Below are positions 46,786 through 59,085 of a stretch of DNA of 64,000 nucleotides, piece after piece; position 1 is the first letter of the stretch, and the number at the start of each line of letters is the position of its first letter. This stretch comes from Stromatinia cepivora (lineage: Eukaryota > Ascomycota > Leotiomycetes > Helotiales > Sclerotiniaceae): NCBI GenBank assembly GCA_014898415.1, contig RCTD01000003.1, positions 2,542,001 to 2,606,000 on the forward strand, in the 5' to 3' direction. Under the pieces are notes generated by a model, which saw only the letters and a program-made list of their open reading frames with translations, had not been told where the DNA came from and made no database searches. The translations under genes and the position numbers were made by a program.

Positions 46786-47790
46786 GATGCTTCGAAATAT
46801 ATGTTGAGGTGACTGCTACTGCTTTCGTTGACTTGATGAATAGACGTGATTGATTTAATAAAACAAGAAAGAAAAAGTGGCGGATTGTATTTTTGGTGTA
46901 TCTTTGAAATTAAGACAATGATTCGTGATGCCTGTGCTAAATCCAAATGAGACTGAAATAATGGTGAGGGCGATGATATTAGTTGAGACAACATGCTACT
47001 ACAAGCTTCTTGTATAGACATATATTTTCCCACCTGCTTCGCCGAGTACTGCTCGATATCCAACAATTAGAACCTCAAGTTATTTGTGAAAAATATAGCT
47101 AATACCACGACTATAAAGTGACAAAAGCTCATGGTGGCTTTGCTAAAATAACCTGCAAATCTAAATTACCATGCGAGTACCCATAAGCTGGGAACAGATC
47201 ACTCGACTAAAACTCAATGCAAAGCAGAATTGGTAAAGCATACTATTTTGGAAGTTCAAATTTAAAAACTCTATCGAGGGTTACTGACAATGTCCATATC
47301 TATGATCCAAATATGAGTTATGTCCCAAAGAGCATTACTACCCCAGCCTAGGACAAGAAAAGAAACCGTGCATCTATTTTTGAAATGGTTACCTAAGCTT
47401 GCGTATTTTACCAGCTGTTGAGGTTCGCACTGCTCGAGATATTGAGGCATGTCGGATTTTTGCAGTATTTAAGTCAAAATACAAACTGTTGGTTGGCTTT
47501 TGTTGGCTTTTGTCAGCTTTTACCACTAAGTAGGAGATTCCAAATGCGATAAACATCTGTATTTGGTGCAAGACCACCAACGGACATAAGAACTAACTAA
47601 ATATGATGTGTAACATCGTTTCTTCGTTGAAATGATATGGAAAGTTTTATACAAGCCGACAGTTGGTCCCTTTAGTGAGAACGATGACTGACACTCTTTG
47701 ATTTTCTTCCTCCTTTCTTCTCTCCCAACAAATAAATATCATATCCCAAATAGCTGTATATCTTTTTCATCAGATGTATTCAATACCACC
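46786..47790. other. Gene-poor region
   Basis: No supported gene on either strand; frames at 46782-47066 and 47389-47580 appear to be chance. Confidence 0.55.
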
Positions 47791-48211
47791 ATGAAACTCT
47801 TCTCGATCATCGTTATCTTCTCTGCCGCAATTGGAGCAACGGCGTAAGATGCAACACAATCGCTATGCCCCCTATACCAACCGGTACAGCATACGACCTA
47901 GATGAAAGAGCTCAACGCTTCTCAGCGGATCATCATAATGAAAACCCAGGTCCCTATATGCCAGCCCTCAGTATCTTGCTTTCCCTCCAGATACAAATCT
48001 CCCAACAAAATCACAGTTACTAACCGACTAGATAAACTTCATAATCACAGCATTCCCCGAACACGGTCTTAAAAGCAACCAACGAACTATACGACAACTT
48101 TATTCTTATCGACGATATAGCATGTCTGGAAACTTTCATCACAACCCGCACCTTTGCCCTCAACAGTACCGTCAATTATCTACCTATTCCTTGGGAGATA
48201 TAAACTCATAA
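47791..48211 (+). pseudogene. Decayed small secreted-protein gene
   Basis: CACC-ATG at 47791 opens a clean signal peptide (MKLFSIIVIFSAAIGATA) that hits TAA at codon 19. One base out of frame, an open stretch follows at once (CNTIAMPPIPTGTAYDLDER ... NENPG). After a possible intron (GTCCCT..ATCACAG, about 47953-48055) two frames stay open to about 48210. A single-base deletion right after the signal peptide is the simplest reading; a sequencing error would look the same. Confidence 0.35.
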
Positions 48212-49223
48212 ACTCAAATTTACACGATATAATGAGCTATGACTATACCAGCGCCGTGCACATTTTTCAATATATGATATACTGCTTATATGCGGTCCTG
48301 GATCCCTCTCTATATTATGGGATCAGGCGATTGTTTTGAATGATATCGATTTGACGGATGTTGCGAACGCGAATAGTTTGACTGTTCCTCTATCGGGTAT
48401 CTATTTCCATCGGATGTATCCCTATTTCCCTTAAGGTATATCAAGACATCTTTTTTCTTTTCGCAATATAATGGTAATTTTATCGTTTGCCATCGCTCGT
48501 TCATCACCATCTCGTATATTCTACAAGGAAGCCACATCTTCTACCACGATACTCCTTTTTTATCGTGATTTCGAGCTCGATACCCGACACTATTTACTCA
48601 ACAAGCCGCCAAGTGAGTTGAAGTTCTTAAGTGTCGAGTCTGAGAGTCTGAAGAGGATGAGTTGTGATAGGTTTTGTTTTGATTGTTGATCTGAGATCAG
48701 GGGGAGGGGGATGTTCAAGGGGGTTGATTGATCAATCTTTTTACCCCTTATTGCTTACTCCTTCCTCGATTAGCAGCTAAACCCCTCCAAACTCAAAATC
48801 AAAACCAAACTACAGGGAAAAGAAAGAAAAACCACAATGTATAAAATTCATATCATCAATTTATAAACTCATAGCTCCTATATGTATGATATATCTCAAA
48901 TCTCATATCTCATATCGCCTCTAATCTACAAAAAGGAATATGTAAAATAGGTAAGTAAATAAGTAATCTCACCAGACGATTTATTTGCTTCGAGATACCA
49001 CGAATAAACGTCACCTAAATGTCTACCAAATTTCACCCAATCAAATTGCTTAACTGCTTCTGATATCTCTAAGAAAAAATTGTTCAAGAAATAAAAAAGG
49101 GCTCGCCTTGCGAGAACGAAATGTATTTTTTCCTTCCTTGCATCCTTGCATCCTGCAAGATGACCTTACTCCCTATCTCCCCCCCAAAAAGCAATTCATA
49201 AAAAAAAGCTAGTCCCTCTAAAT
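48212..49223. other. Intergenic, includes 3' end of the DUF1996-WSC gene
   Basis: No gene supported; short frames at 48310-48689 lack content. Confidence 0.6.
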
Positions 49224-51247
49224 CTAGGTTCTCATAGCATGTCTATGAAAATGTCTCATGAATCTCTTCTCCTTCTTACTCGCTCCACCCTTTGAATAAA
49301 CACTCAACGCCAATCCACCCCCACAAGTCTCATTTGCATCTCCCGCACAAGCCATGTTACATTTAGTCGCATCCAGCGTCTGACTGGGTACATTATTACC
49401 GCAGAAACACTGACCTCCGTATTCTGTTCCCGCAACACTGTAGCCCTTTGTGGAACAATATGATACACAAGCTGTATTTGTCACCTTGCCAATACCCGCG
49501 AATTCAATACTGGAGAGAGCACGGCTTGGTTCTTGATCCTCGTAACAGCCCGCGTATGAGTAACCTGAAATGGTGGCGGGAGCGCTGCTTGAAGAGCTGG
49601 AGCCGGTGGGAACCGCCTGACCAGCGGTAACGGAGACGGTTTTGTAGATTAGGGTTGAGGCGTGGGCGGTTACGACAGAGGTAAAAGCTTGGCCGCCAGA
49701 TGTGATGACGCTGGAGGATAAGATATCACCACCTGCTACTGCTGCTGCGACATGGGTAGCGGCTGAAGCTCCGCTGTGAGTACCCTTTTGAGAATGTTTG
49801 CTTGATGCAGAGCTTTCTGATGGGTAGACGGGTAGAGAGACACTTGGGATAGATACTGGTACTGCTGATGTGGCAACTCCTAGCAGAGAAGATGCGACAT
49901 CGGGTACAGAAGCTGCAACTGAAGATACAGCTGATGAAGCGCCGGCAGCTACTGAAGAGGCACCAGCAACTACCGAAGAAGCCTTTGATGCGAGGGCAGA
50001 TGTAGCAGATGCGACGGCAGAAAAAGCTACATTGGCGACGTTGGTACCCCATTGTGTGACAGGGTTATTACCTGGCAATAAGGACATGGATCCGAAGACA
50101 TTTTCATCAATTGGTGATGGGATATTGCAGGTTGTAGTGGGGTCGTTCAAACCACCGATGAGACCTGGACATTTGTCCATTCCGGAATCACCTGCATCGC
50201 AGTTATCGATGATTTGTTGAAGAGTTTCGACATCCCAACCTGAAAGCTGTGGATTCGTTAGTATGTGTAAAGCATTAACCAAGAGTGAAGATGTCAACTT
50301 ACGAAATCGCCGTGGAAACTGTAGCCAGTTGGATCTCCATTGGAAAGAACGAAAGGTTGCTTTCCTTGTCCTGGTGTCCATAGATGCTCAAATAGAGGAG
50401 TATTGTAGTAGACCTCATAGAAGATATGAGGAGTATGAACCCAACCCTCAGGACAATTTCCATTCGTGGGCCAATCCATATTGTGTTTATAGTCAGTCAA
50501 GCCAACAGCAGGGTTATAGCATGATGGAAAGTGAACATCAAGACGCATTGGAGAAGCATATCCATCACAATTTTGATCTGGGAATCCAACACCTGCTCCT
50601 TTGTTTTCTGGGTCCTGAATCCCTACACCGTGCAATCCGTCCGAGTTTGCAGGCCATGATGGACTTCCGCCGTAATCGGCACGAGGACATGTGATTTGAA
50701 CTGGTTGAGGAGTACCGTTTGCATGGTCGACGACGGATCCTGAGCCGCTGGCCGGGGGCGTACGAAGATCTGGGTTACCAACTACCATACGGTGGCCTGG
50801 TTGGAAAGCGGTGATCTTATCGGTGGTAGGCTCAAAGCTTGTAAAATATTAGTACATCTATTATTGAATGCATAACACTTTCACCACTCACAAATAATAG
50901 ACGTTCATGTAGAACATAGGCACGAATGTGATATTGTTTGGGTTATTTGGATCGATGAAGTACAACGAAGGGGTCCAGTAGTTGCTCTTATCATTCTTGA
51001 GAAGTGATGAAGTACAGTTAGATTGCAAGGCCGTGGTGTCTCCCATAGTCACAGCAAAAGCACTTCCTCCTTGGATCGTATGAACATGGCTTCCAACAGT
51101 TCCTGGGTTGATGATTGGATCCATACGAGCGGTAAGAAGAGGGCCTTCTCCATAGAAATGATTGACAGCGAATGTTCTTGCAGTTGCGGAGTATGCTGCG
51201 GCCGAAGCGGCGAATGTGCCCACGAGGGCCAATTTTGAGAAAACCAT
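49224..51247 (-). CDS. Secreted DUF1996 protein with C-terminal WSC domain
   Basis: Exons on the minus strand: 51247-50892, 50837-50303, 50246-49224; introns 54 and 56 nt. The product is 637 aa. Signal peptide MVFSKLALVGTFAASAAAYS. A DUF1996 domain spans about 25-300 (GTVGSHVHTIQGGSAF, RADYGGSPSWPA, LDVHFPSCYNP, HGDF), the common fungal extracellular domain of uncertain function. An Ala/Ser-rich linker (about 365-430, probably O-glycosylated) leads to a WSC domain at 528-615 (YAGCYED...CVSYCSTKGYSVAGTEYGGQCFCG...CAGDANETCGGG) with the usual Cys framework. WSC domains bind polysaccharide, so cell-wall attachment is likely. No GPI signal; the tail is basic and ends GGASKKEKRFMRHFHRHAMRT. Conserved in many ascomycetes. 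Confidence 0.9.
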
Positions 51248-54200
51248 AATGGTGGGGTGAGTTTAATAGAGGATTTTGGTTGTAGAATATGTACTTTGAA
51301 GTTTATTCAAGTCTGATGGTGCGGGTATTTGTAATGTGGTTGCTTTGCAAGCTAAAGGATTGTTGAGAAGTGATCGAAAAACACAAGAGTTACTGGCCTC
51401 AATTGGTGTTTGATAGAATAGAAGAATCTGTATCAACAGAGTAGCAAGTGAAGGAATGAATAGCACGCAAAGAACGAATAAATGAGTGTGATGTACAAAA
51501 GTACGAAAGTGTGTTGTGAAAGTGTGTTGGGGAAATTTTGAAAAGAGGGTGAGGAAAGGAACCATGATATATTTCTCACTATATGCAGTAATACCCACAT
51601 CAGGGCGAGAAACCATACGAATGTACGCTAGTATAGTATGAAGGAAGATTAGGGTCAAAAAAGACTCAGCCCAGGATCGGGCATGCAGGGGAAAGATTGG
51701 AGGCAAACTTGATGGCTTGACATGGTTCTGATTTCCCCATGTATTACCATTCGCTGGCTTTTGAATTACGGTATTAAAGTGGTAGACCCTAACATGACAG
51801 ACTAATCACAGCCCTCCTCAGTGAATGAAAAATTTGGTTGGGAAAGGACATGGAGTGTGAAAATGGGGAGATCCGCGCGGAAATGTGCTTGATGCCATTT
51901 TGGTGGTAAAGTAGAAAAGCAAGAACCCATATTGTAAGGTTAGGGGTGGGAAAACTGCCCGAAAGAATAAAGTTGGAAAGTTATTGGTTCGTTGGTTTCT
52001 AGTGCTAAGCTTTTGGTACCTGACATCCGGGCTGACTATCCGATGACAAGGGGTCGAACAATGGCGAGCTATCTAAGTGGATAAGGAGAGAGGAACAGAG
52101 ATCTGTTCCTAGGGAGTCAAATAATCCTTCTGGAAATATCCCAGTCGTTTCTATACCTCATTGACTCAAAGCGGTATCCTGCGGCGACTTATTTGACGGC
52201 TGATTCTTACTAAATCGGCCACTTGGCGTTAGTCAATTGTTTCGAAACAGCTAACCCAGTCAAAAAGTCTAGTTTAACTCGCTGCCATACAAACAAAGCA
52301 AGCTCCTATACCAAAAAAATCTTGCCAATCAACTGTCCCATGGTATGGGTAAATTGTTTCTTTCTGCCCTTTTTCCCCTGAAGGCGTTTTTTAATCTAAA
52401 CTTATGATTTTCTAGTGGATAGAAATGATCTGCACTTTAAGCTCTTAGAGTTTCGAAATATGCATCATACCATATCAATCTTATCGCAAATAGACTACGA
52501 ATATCCACTCCATTTTGATCTTGATTTTGATTCAAAGTTAATCTGTCACGTCATGAAAATCATTTAGATTGTCCGACTCTGCGGAGGTGAATTTCGTGTT
52601 CGACAAAACCTGGAGATTAGCTATTCATATTCTCGTGGTAAAATGAACCCCATGAGACTAGAAAATCATTGTGATATGGTAATTACAATTTTAGATTATC
52701 TTTTGGACTTTTCGATCTCTCAGTCTCTAGAACACCTTCCGATAAGAATAAGAGTCCGTTCGGATCGATTTTTTGAAATATTAGAAATATTGAGAGTAAT
52801 AAAAAATATTGGACCTGATATATATTTGAGTATATTTAAATGAGGTTAATATATTTGAGAAAGTGAAATTGATATTTAAGAAAATAATAAAGGTATATAA
52901 AAATAAAGATTTTTCAAATATTTTCTTTAATAATTTCAAAAAGCTATTATTGATTATTGTATAAAAAAAATCGAATATTTGATCAAATATATATTATATT
53001 CAATATTTTTTATTGGGTTCAATATTATATTCAATAAAATCAATTATTTGATTAAATATATATTGGTCAAAATATCATATTCGGTTTGATTATATTAGAC
53101 CTAATATATTGAGACAAATGTGCCTTAAGACCCGTATATCATGACCATCAATTATTAATATCCAAAAATTCAGATGAACCCAACGAAAACCCCACTGGCA
53201 TTGGACCGTGTTTCGGGAATAGGTGCTAAGTTCATAGTTTAGTCTGGAACATTTGATTTGATGACTTGCCCTACACCTTTTCCTGGAAAATCCTATGAAT
53301 AACCTTCCATCCTTCTAGTGTGACATTAGGAGTATGAGATGAAGATTGTGATGGTAGCTTTCCATATTCCCATGTAAGTAAGCCTCATCTTAGCTGGGTT
53401 AAGATCCTTTCCGATTTTGGGGGTGTGATTCGAATGTGCCTGGTGTTCTCATGTTTGAAGTTCTGCACGAGTGAAAAATATTAGGGTCGTAAAGACAAGA
53501 GAACTCAGTAACACAGGTTTCACGTAGGATAACATTCAACTCTTATCAAAGGTACGTGCAGTATGTTGAGCCAAAAGACATGGTCAAACAAAAGGCCGTG
53601 AAGCGTTACGAAAATCAGCGGCAAGGACCCTCTTTGATATTGACCCCTCATTCCAACACACGATTTAGTGGATCATATTGAGCAAGGGCGGCAAAAAACT
53701 CTTTCTTGAGGGTCACTCTCGGCTGGCTAATTGACTTCTATCCCTCAAGTCTAAAAAAGGTTCAATGGTAACATCAGCGGCAATAGCTCAGTGTAAAGGA
53801 AAGTATTCAACCCCTTAATGGGCGCTGCATTTCTTCCATTGGTTTTCGAACCATGCCGCCTCGTCTTAAATCATTCTCCTGCATAATAACGAGTAGTGCC
53901 GTTGTGCAGTGTTACATCGTCTGGTACACGCGTTTGCGGTAGGTTGAAGAAAATAGATATCAGCGCAAGGACGGGCTCCACCCCCAGTCGTACTTCGGAT
54001 GCCATGATATGTACTCAAGTGGGTATGTGGACATTACACACTGAGAATAAGTGGCTCAGACCTTTTTGCACTCATGAGGCTTACTTCATAACCCTCTGCT
54101 ATGGAACCTCTTCATGCAGCTAACTGATCGCTCTGATTAATTTCTAATCACCTCATATGATAACCATGAGAATGAAGTCTCAACAAACTGGGAACCAAGT

Positions 54201-54889
54201 CAACAAACAACCAAGCAGGCCGTCAGCTGTGTGCCCCGGTCGAATATTCATGGATAGTAATATAAATTAGGTCACCGACTCGAGCTCATCTCCGGAATCG
54301 TGGTAAGGAGTCCGTAAGATGCCAATTCCCGCGCTCTAATTGAAACATTTTCGGAAGCTTTTGAGAACCAATGATCGTAAATGTTTGGAAGACGCCGAGA
54401 CGAAGTGCATTTGACGAGTATGTATTTTGTACCAAATCTCTGGAATTTGGTGGTATACGCTCGTACCTCATGAAGTACTTGGCTGCGGAAGGAGAGGTAC
54501 TGGCATTGTAACCAAATGAGGTATCAATTGAGTTTTCAACAACCTTAAGTTTGTAAGTGTAAAATAATGGATGTGGTGATGATTCAAATGCTTCGGTCAT
54601 AAAGGCGACATTCAAGTATCTAGTCAATATAAAAAGCATACATAGTACAATTAACACATAAAGGCTGCCAAGCTGGAGATTTCCTTCCAGAAATAATCAA
54701 GTGCATGGGGTTGAAAGACTGAATGAAGTGATAAGCGATAAGAGAATTTCTTTCCTCACTGCCCCTCCATCCATCATTACCCCTCCATTCTCATCCTAAT
54801 CTCAAATAACACTCAGTACATCGCCACAACTTTTACTTCTCACGAATTCCCTAACCCCTCTCCTAATCCGATTTCCAATTTCTCTCATC
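51248..54889. other. Long intergenic region
   Basis: Begins as the promoter of the DUF1996-WSC gene. From 51720 on it is gene-poor. The minus frame 54286-54657 (possible ATG at 54639, hydrophobic start MLFILTRYLNVAFM) is the only candidate and has no recognisable domain. The frames at 51263-51706 and 53896-54123 look like chance. Confidence 0.55.
52780..53110. other. AT-rich patch resembling RIP-mutated DNA
   Basis: A sharply bounded 0.3-kb block of very AT-rich sequence with variants of ATATATATT-TGATTAAAT motifs repeated at about 52978 and 53045. Probably a small repeat relic in otherwise normal DNA; no ends could be defined. Confidence 0.5.
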
Positions 54890-56113
54890 ATGTCACCAAT
54901 TCCCATAACAATCCTCACCGGCTTCCTCGGCTCAGGAAAAACGACTCTAATCCTCAACCTCCTTCCCCAATTCCGCGCCCTTAACCCTTCCTATCGTTTC
55001 GCCCTTCTCAAGAACGAATTCGGAGATTTAGCCGTTGACTCCCAGCTTGCTTCTTCATCTTCGATAACTTCTGTGCGAGAAATGCTTAATGGATGTATAT
55101 GCTGCAACCTCGTTGGTTCTCTGTCTTCCGCGCTTCAAGAACTGCAGGAAAGTTTACCGGTAAGAGTTAATGCATCTACGGGGAAGGAGGAAAAAGGGAT
55201 TCTAGATAGGATTATAATTGAGACATCTGGGTCTGCGTTTCCTGCTACATTGGCTATGGAAGTTAATAGGATTGCGAGGGAAACGAAAGGGGCTTATGTG
55301 TTGGATGGTGTGATATCGGTGATCGATGTGGAAAATTGGAAGGGATATGAAGATACGAGTTATACGGCACGGTTACAGGCGAAATATACGGATTTAGTGG
55401 TTTTTAATAAATGGGAGGGGGTTAGTGAGAGGAGGTTTGATGAATGTTTGGATAGGTTAGGGGATTTGGAGGTTCAGGTTGCTTGGGTCAAGAGTGATAA
55501 GGGGTCAGTGGGGGTAGATGTTGTATGCGGGGTTGACGGGGGATTGGCTAGGGGGTTGGTGGATGATGTGGATGGAAAGGAGAATGGGCACCGTCATGAT
55601 CATACAAATGGGGATCACAAGCACGAACACTCCCACGATCATCAATCCGAAGTCGAAGTCCTATCCATGACCCTCACATCTTCCTCCTCTTCCTCGACAG
55701 TCTCCCTCACATCACTCACCAAACTCCTCACCAAAGCACCCAAAGACGAAGTATACCGCATCAAAGCAGTTTTATCCTCAAGCTCTCCTATCCCACCTTC
55801 CGACTCTTCACTCACACCACCTGAATCCGAGACCTCCGCATCCTCATCCTCATCAAATTCTACCACTGATCTTGCACCAAAACCAGCAAAATATATACTA
55901 AATTGGGCGTTTGGACGTTGGACTAGCACAAAAATGGAAGAACAACAATTAGAAAAGGAACATGAGAGTAGTCAAGGAGAAGGGGTGGTACTGAGGATGA
56001 CGATTGTAACGGCGAGGGACGAAAGTAATAAGTGGAAGAAGAGGATTGAGGGCGGTGGTTGGGTAGAGGTCGATGGTGGAGAGGGAGAATTAAAGGTTGT
56101 GAGGATTTTGTGA
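54890..56113 (+). CDS. CobW/ZNG1-type zinc metallochaperone GTPase
   Basis: A single exon of 407 aa. It belongs to the COG0523 (CobW/YjiA) G3E GTPases, which hand zinc or another metal to client enzymes; the eukaryotic ZNG1 branch serves methionine aminopeptidase. Motifs: Walker [10 protein letters not shown] (11-19), the metal-binding CxCC in GCICC (C69, C71, C72), ETSGSAFP (111-118) as the Switch/Walker-B region, and NKWE (173-176) in place of the usual NKxD. A His-rich loop lies at 234-251 ([18 protein letters not shown]). The CobW C-terminal domain follows (from about 256), with a Ser-rich insert and the ILNWAFGRW motif. The single-exon structure and the sharp change to G-rich codons in the middle are notable. 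The exact subfamily is an inference. Confidence 0.9.
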   Translation: MSPIPITILTGFLGSGKTTLILNLLPQFRALNPSYRFALLKNEFGDLAVDSQLASSSSITSVREMLNGCICCNLVGSLSSALQELQESLPVRVNASTGKEEKGILDRIIIETSGSAFPATLAMEVNRIARETKGAYVLDGVISVIDVENWKGYEDTSYTARLQAKYTDLVVFNKWEGVSERRFDECLDRLGDLEVQVAWVKSDKGSVGVDVVCGVDGGLARGLVDDVDGKENGHRHDHTNGDHKHEHSHDHQSEVEVLSMTLTSSSSSSTVSLTSLTKLLTKAPKDEVYRIKAVLSSSSPIPPSDSSLTPPESETSASSSSSNSTTDLAPKPAKYILNWAFGRWTSTKMEEQQLEKEHESSQGEGVVLRMTIVTARDESNKWKKRIEGGGWVEVDGGEGELKVVRIL

Positions 56114-57893
56114 TGTAAAAGATGTAGTTGAATAGAGATGTAAAAGCTGGATAGAGGGTCTGGAAATCGAGATATATAGTGCATAGATACCGGTGTTTTT
56201 TTTTGTTTTGTTATAGAGATAGATAAATTCTCTTGTATACATATAGATAAACAGAGACAAACAAGATGGGATAAAATTAGTATGCATTTGTGGCTATGAA
56301 GTCTAATCCAACATTGTGTCTACAGCCTCAACAACTACTTGAGCCATTAGATATTACTGCAAGTGCATGTAATCCCAAATCTAACACTTCTGACTTCACA
56401 ATCATTTTTGTCTTTCGTCGAGTTCATGAGTTAATGGAATTATTAATCTCATACCTACTTCTCAAGAGTTTCCGTACGCTCGTGGATGGTGAAGTCACTC
56501 TTTTCAGCATCAGCAATAAGTTTATATAGTCAGAATTAATGTTCTAAAGGAAGAAGATATATTATCTAAATTAAGATTGATAATTGATAATTAAAGATAA
56601 CTATCAGCTAGAGATTATCAGAGTGCTATATGTTGTTAGTAATACTCTAGATAATGTTTGTACCAATAAAGTCAGTCAGGGGAAGTACGTGATGAGCGAG
56701 ATAAATCGAAGTCGAATCAACTAAGTCCGCATCTCATATTACTCAATGTGCTAATTCGGATTTGATGATTGAATGAATTTGCATGTTTAGATGGATGATT
56801 GGACCCCAGATTTGAAATACCCTTTTGTAGTTCGATTTGGGTTTGATAATCGGATGAGCTCGAGGCGTTGGATATTTGAAATTTGGAATATGTGGGTTTT
56901 GGTGGATGCCTATTTCGTCTATTGAGAGGCAGGGGAATGGAGGAGAGGTGAAGGTATATATATATACTATAGAGACATCCCCGTACTATACATCACCGGT
57001 CTGGCAAGAAATGGAACTCCGCTCTTTCCTAGATGGTCGCGAAATCATAACCACAAGTAATCTTTAATGGAACTGGTTTCGATCCTTACGCCGTCTTTGG
57101 ATCTATCTCATAATACGTGAAAAATCCGAGTGTTCTCCTACCGCTGTCTATGAAATCGTATGTAGGTTTGTAGGATTCTATCCTATGTTATATACCATGT
57201 AGAACTATGCATGGGGGTGGTCTGCAATTACTTAACGGATTAGAACGGAAGTGGCGGGGATAGTGATGCAATGTTTTATGTTGCTTAGTATGAGGCATAA
57301 GAAGGATGCTATTTCCTAAAAAGTGTTAGGACATCAGAAGTGAGACGGTTCGATGGGAAAGAGTTGTGAGATTAGATTAAGGTATGGAGAGCTAGAGGTG
57401 CGACTAGAAATGAAGGAGTTTAGACGAGGAGTTTGGATTAGCTAGATTGTATATGGATCTAGGGAGTAGTTTTCAATAATGATAGGAATCTCGACATAAT
57501 ATAATTATAATGAGATTTTGATGATTGTATCTTACCCATTTCCCTTCGCGATACGATATGTATGACGTCATTTCCCCTTATGTGAATTTCTTCCCCCGTT
57601 CACAAATTGTCCTTATCAACGAATCGCAAATCTTTTCGATCCGACAACCTCGGCCCGGCACGTACTACCCCACAGAACCCCTTCTCCACAACACCTCGTT
57701 ACTCCTTATCCGCTTTACCCCATATTATCTATTTGTATCGTGTCTCCACCATGATTCACTCTAGTCAAGATCCTCTTCTCCGCACTTCTCTATCTCTATA
57801 TCAATTGATAAGGGTGTCTATCACTATAGACCCTCCTTGAATCCTCAATTTCAAATACAATAAACAAACAGACACGAGCAAAACGAATACAAA
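56114..57893. other. Intergenic region
   Basis: No supported gene. A CT-rich leader with C-rich stretches precedes the nitronate monooxygenase start; frames at 56290-56529 and 57525-57840 lack domains. Confidence 0.6.
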
Positions 57894-59085
57894 ATGGCAA
57901 CTCAAGGTCCACTAACGACTCCCCTAACCACCTTACTCGGAATAAAACATCCTATAATCCTCGCCGGTATGGCCCGTACATCTGGTGGACCACTCGTCGC
58001 AGCTGTCAGTAACGCCGGTGGTTTGGGTTGTATAGGAGGATTAGGATACACACCACAACAGTGCGCGCATACCATACCCAGCAACTCCTAAACCCACTAA
58101 CAGACCCTAGACTTCGCGAAATAATCCACGATCTAAAAACCCATCTCAAAAACCCATCTCTTCCCTTTGGCGTCGATCTCGCTCTTCCAAAAGTAGGAGA
58201 GGGTGCTCGAGCTATTAATCATGATTATACGAATGGACAACTCGATTCCTTGATTGATGTTACCATTGAAGAAGGCGCGCGTTTGTTTATATCCGCTGTA
58301 GGAATTCCTCCTCCGCATGTAATTAAACGTTTGCACGACGCGGGGATTTTGGTAATGAATATGGTTGGGGCACCTAAACATGCTGTTAAAGCACTAGATG
58401 CAGGTGTTGATATCGTGTGCGCGCAAGGAGGAGAAGGGGGTGGACATACGGGTGATATACCGAATTCGATATTGATACCTGCTGTGGTGGATGTAGCGAG
58501 GAAATATAAACCTGCGATGTTAAAGGGTCGGGAAGCGCTTGTTGTGGCTGCTGGGGGAATATATAATGGCAGGGGATTGGCGAGTAGTTTGATGCAAGGA
58601 GCGTGTGGAGTGTGGGTTGGAACGAGATTTGTGGCGAGTGAGGAGGCGGGGTGTAGTAGGGCTCATAAGGAGGAGGTGGTTAGTGCGAAGTTTGAGGATA
58701 CGTTGAGGACTTTGGTGGTTTCAGGGAGACCGTTGAGGGTTAAGATGAATGATGTGAGCTCTTTTCCTTTTTACTCCATCAAACCTCACACTCCCTTCCT
58801 CAATTTATCTAATACTTATCATTCTAACAAAACCAGTACATACAATCCTGGGAATCCCAACCAGACAAAATCAAAGAATTAACCCAAAAGGGTATCACTC
58901 CCCTCGAATATGATATGGAACAGGGAAAAGATATAGATATACCTCATTTAATGGGTGTAGTAGCTGGAGTCATCGAAGATATTAAACCAGCTGGAGTTAT
59001 TGTTGATGAAATGGTTAGTGAAGCGGTAGATATGTTGAAGAAGGCGGATGGTTTCTTGAGTAATGGGGCGAAGAGTAAATTATAG
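57894..59085 (+). CDS. Nitronate monooxygenase (2-nitropropane dioxygenase family)
   Basis: Exons 57894-58060, 58111-58753, 58837-59085; introns 50 nt (GTGCGC..CCCTAG, CTAAC branch) and 83 nt (GTGAGC..ACCAG). The product is 352 aa, normal for the family. A flavin (FMN) TIM-barrel enzyme that oxidises alkyl nitronates such as propionate-3-nitronate. Motifs: GIKHPIILAGMARTSGGPLVAAVSNAGGLG, FGVDLALPK, GAPKHAVKALDAGVD, CAQGGEGGGHTGD (the His is the likely catalytic base), VAAGGIYNGRGLASSLMQGACGVWVGTRF (phosphate-binding site). The C-terminal exon begins YIQSWESQPDKIKEL. The acceptor after CCCTAG is the only one that restores the frame into LREIIHDLK. No targeting signal is evident. Confidence 0.93.

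Noticed and set aside
54286..54657. 123-codon minus frame as a secreted or membrane protein gene
   Set aside because: Hydrophobic start only; no conserved motif, and its longest start is GTG. Mentioned in the intergenic entry instead.
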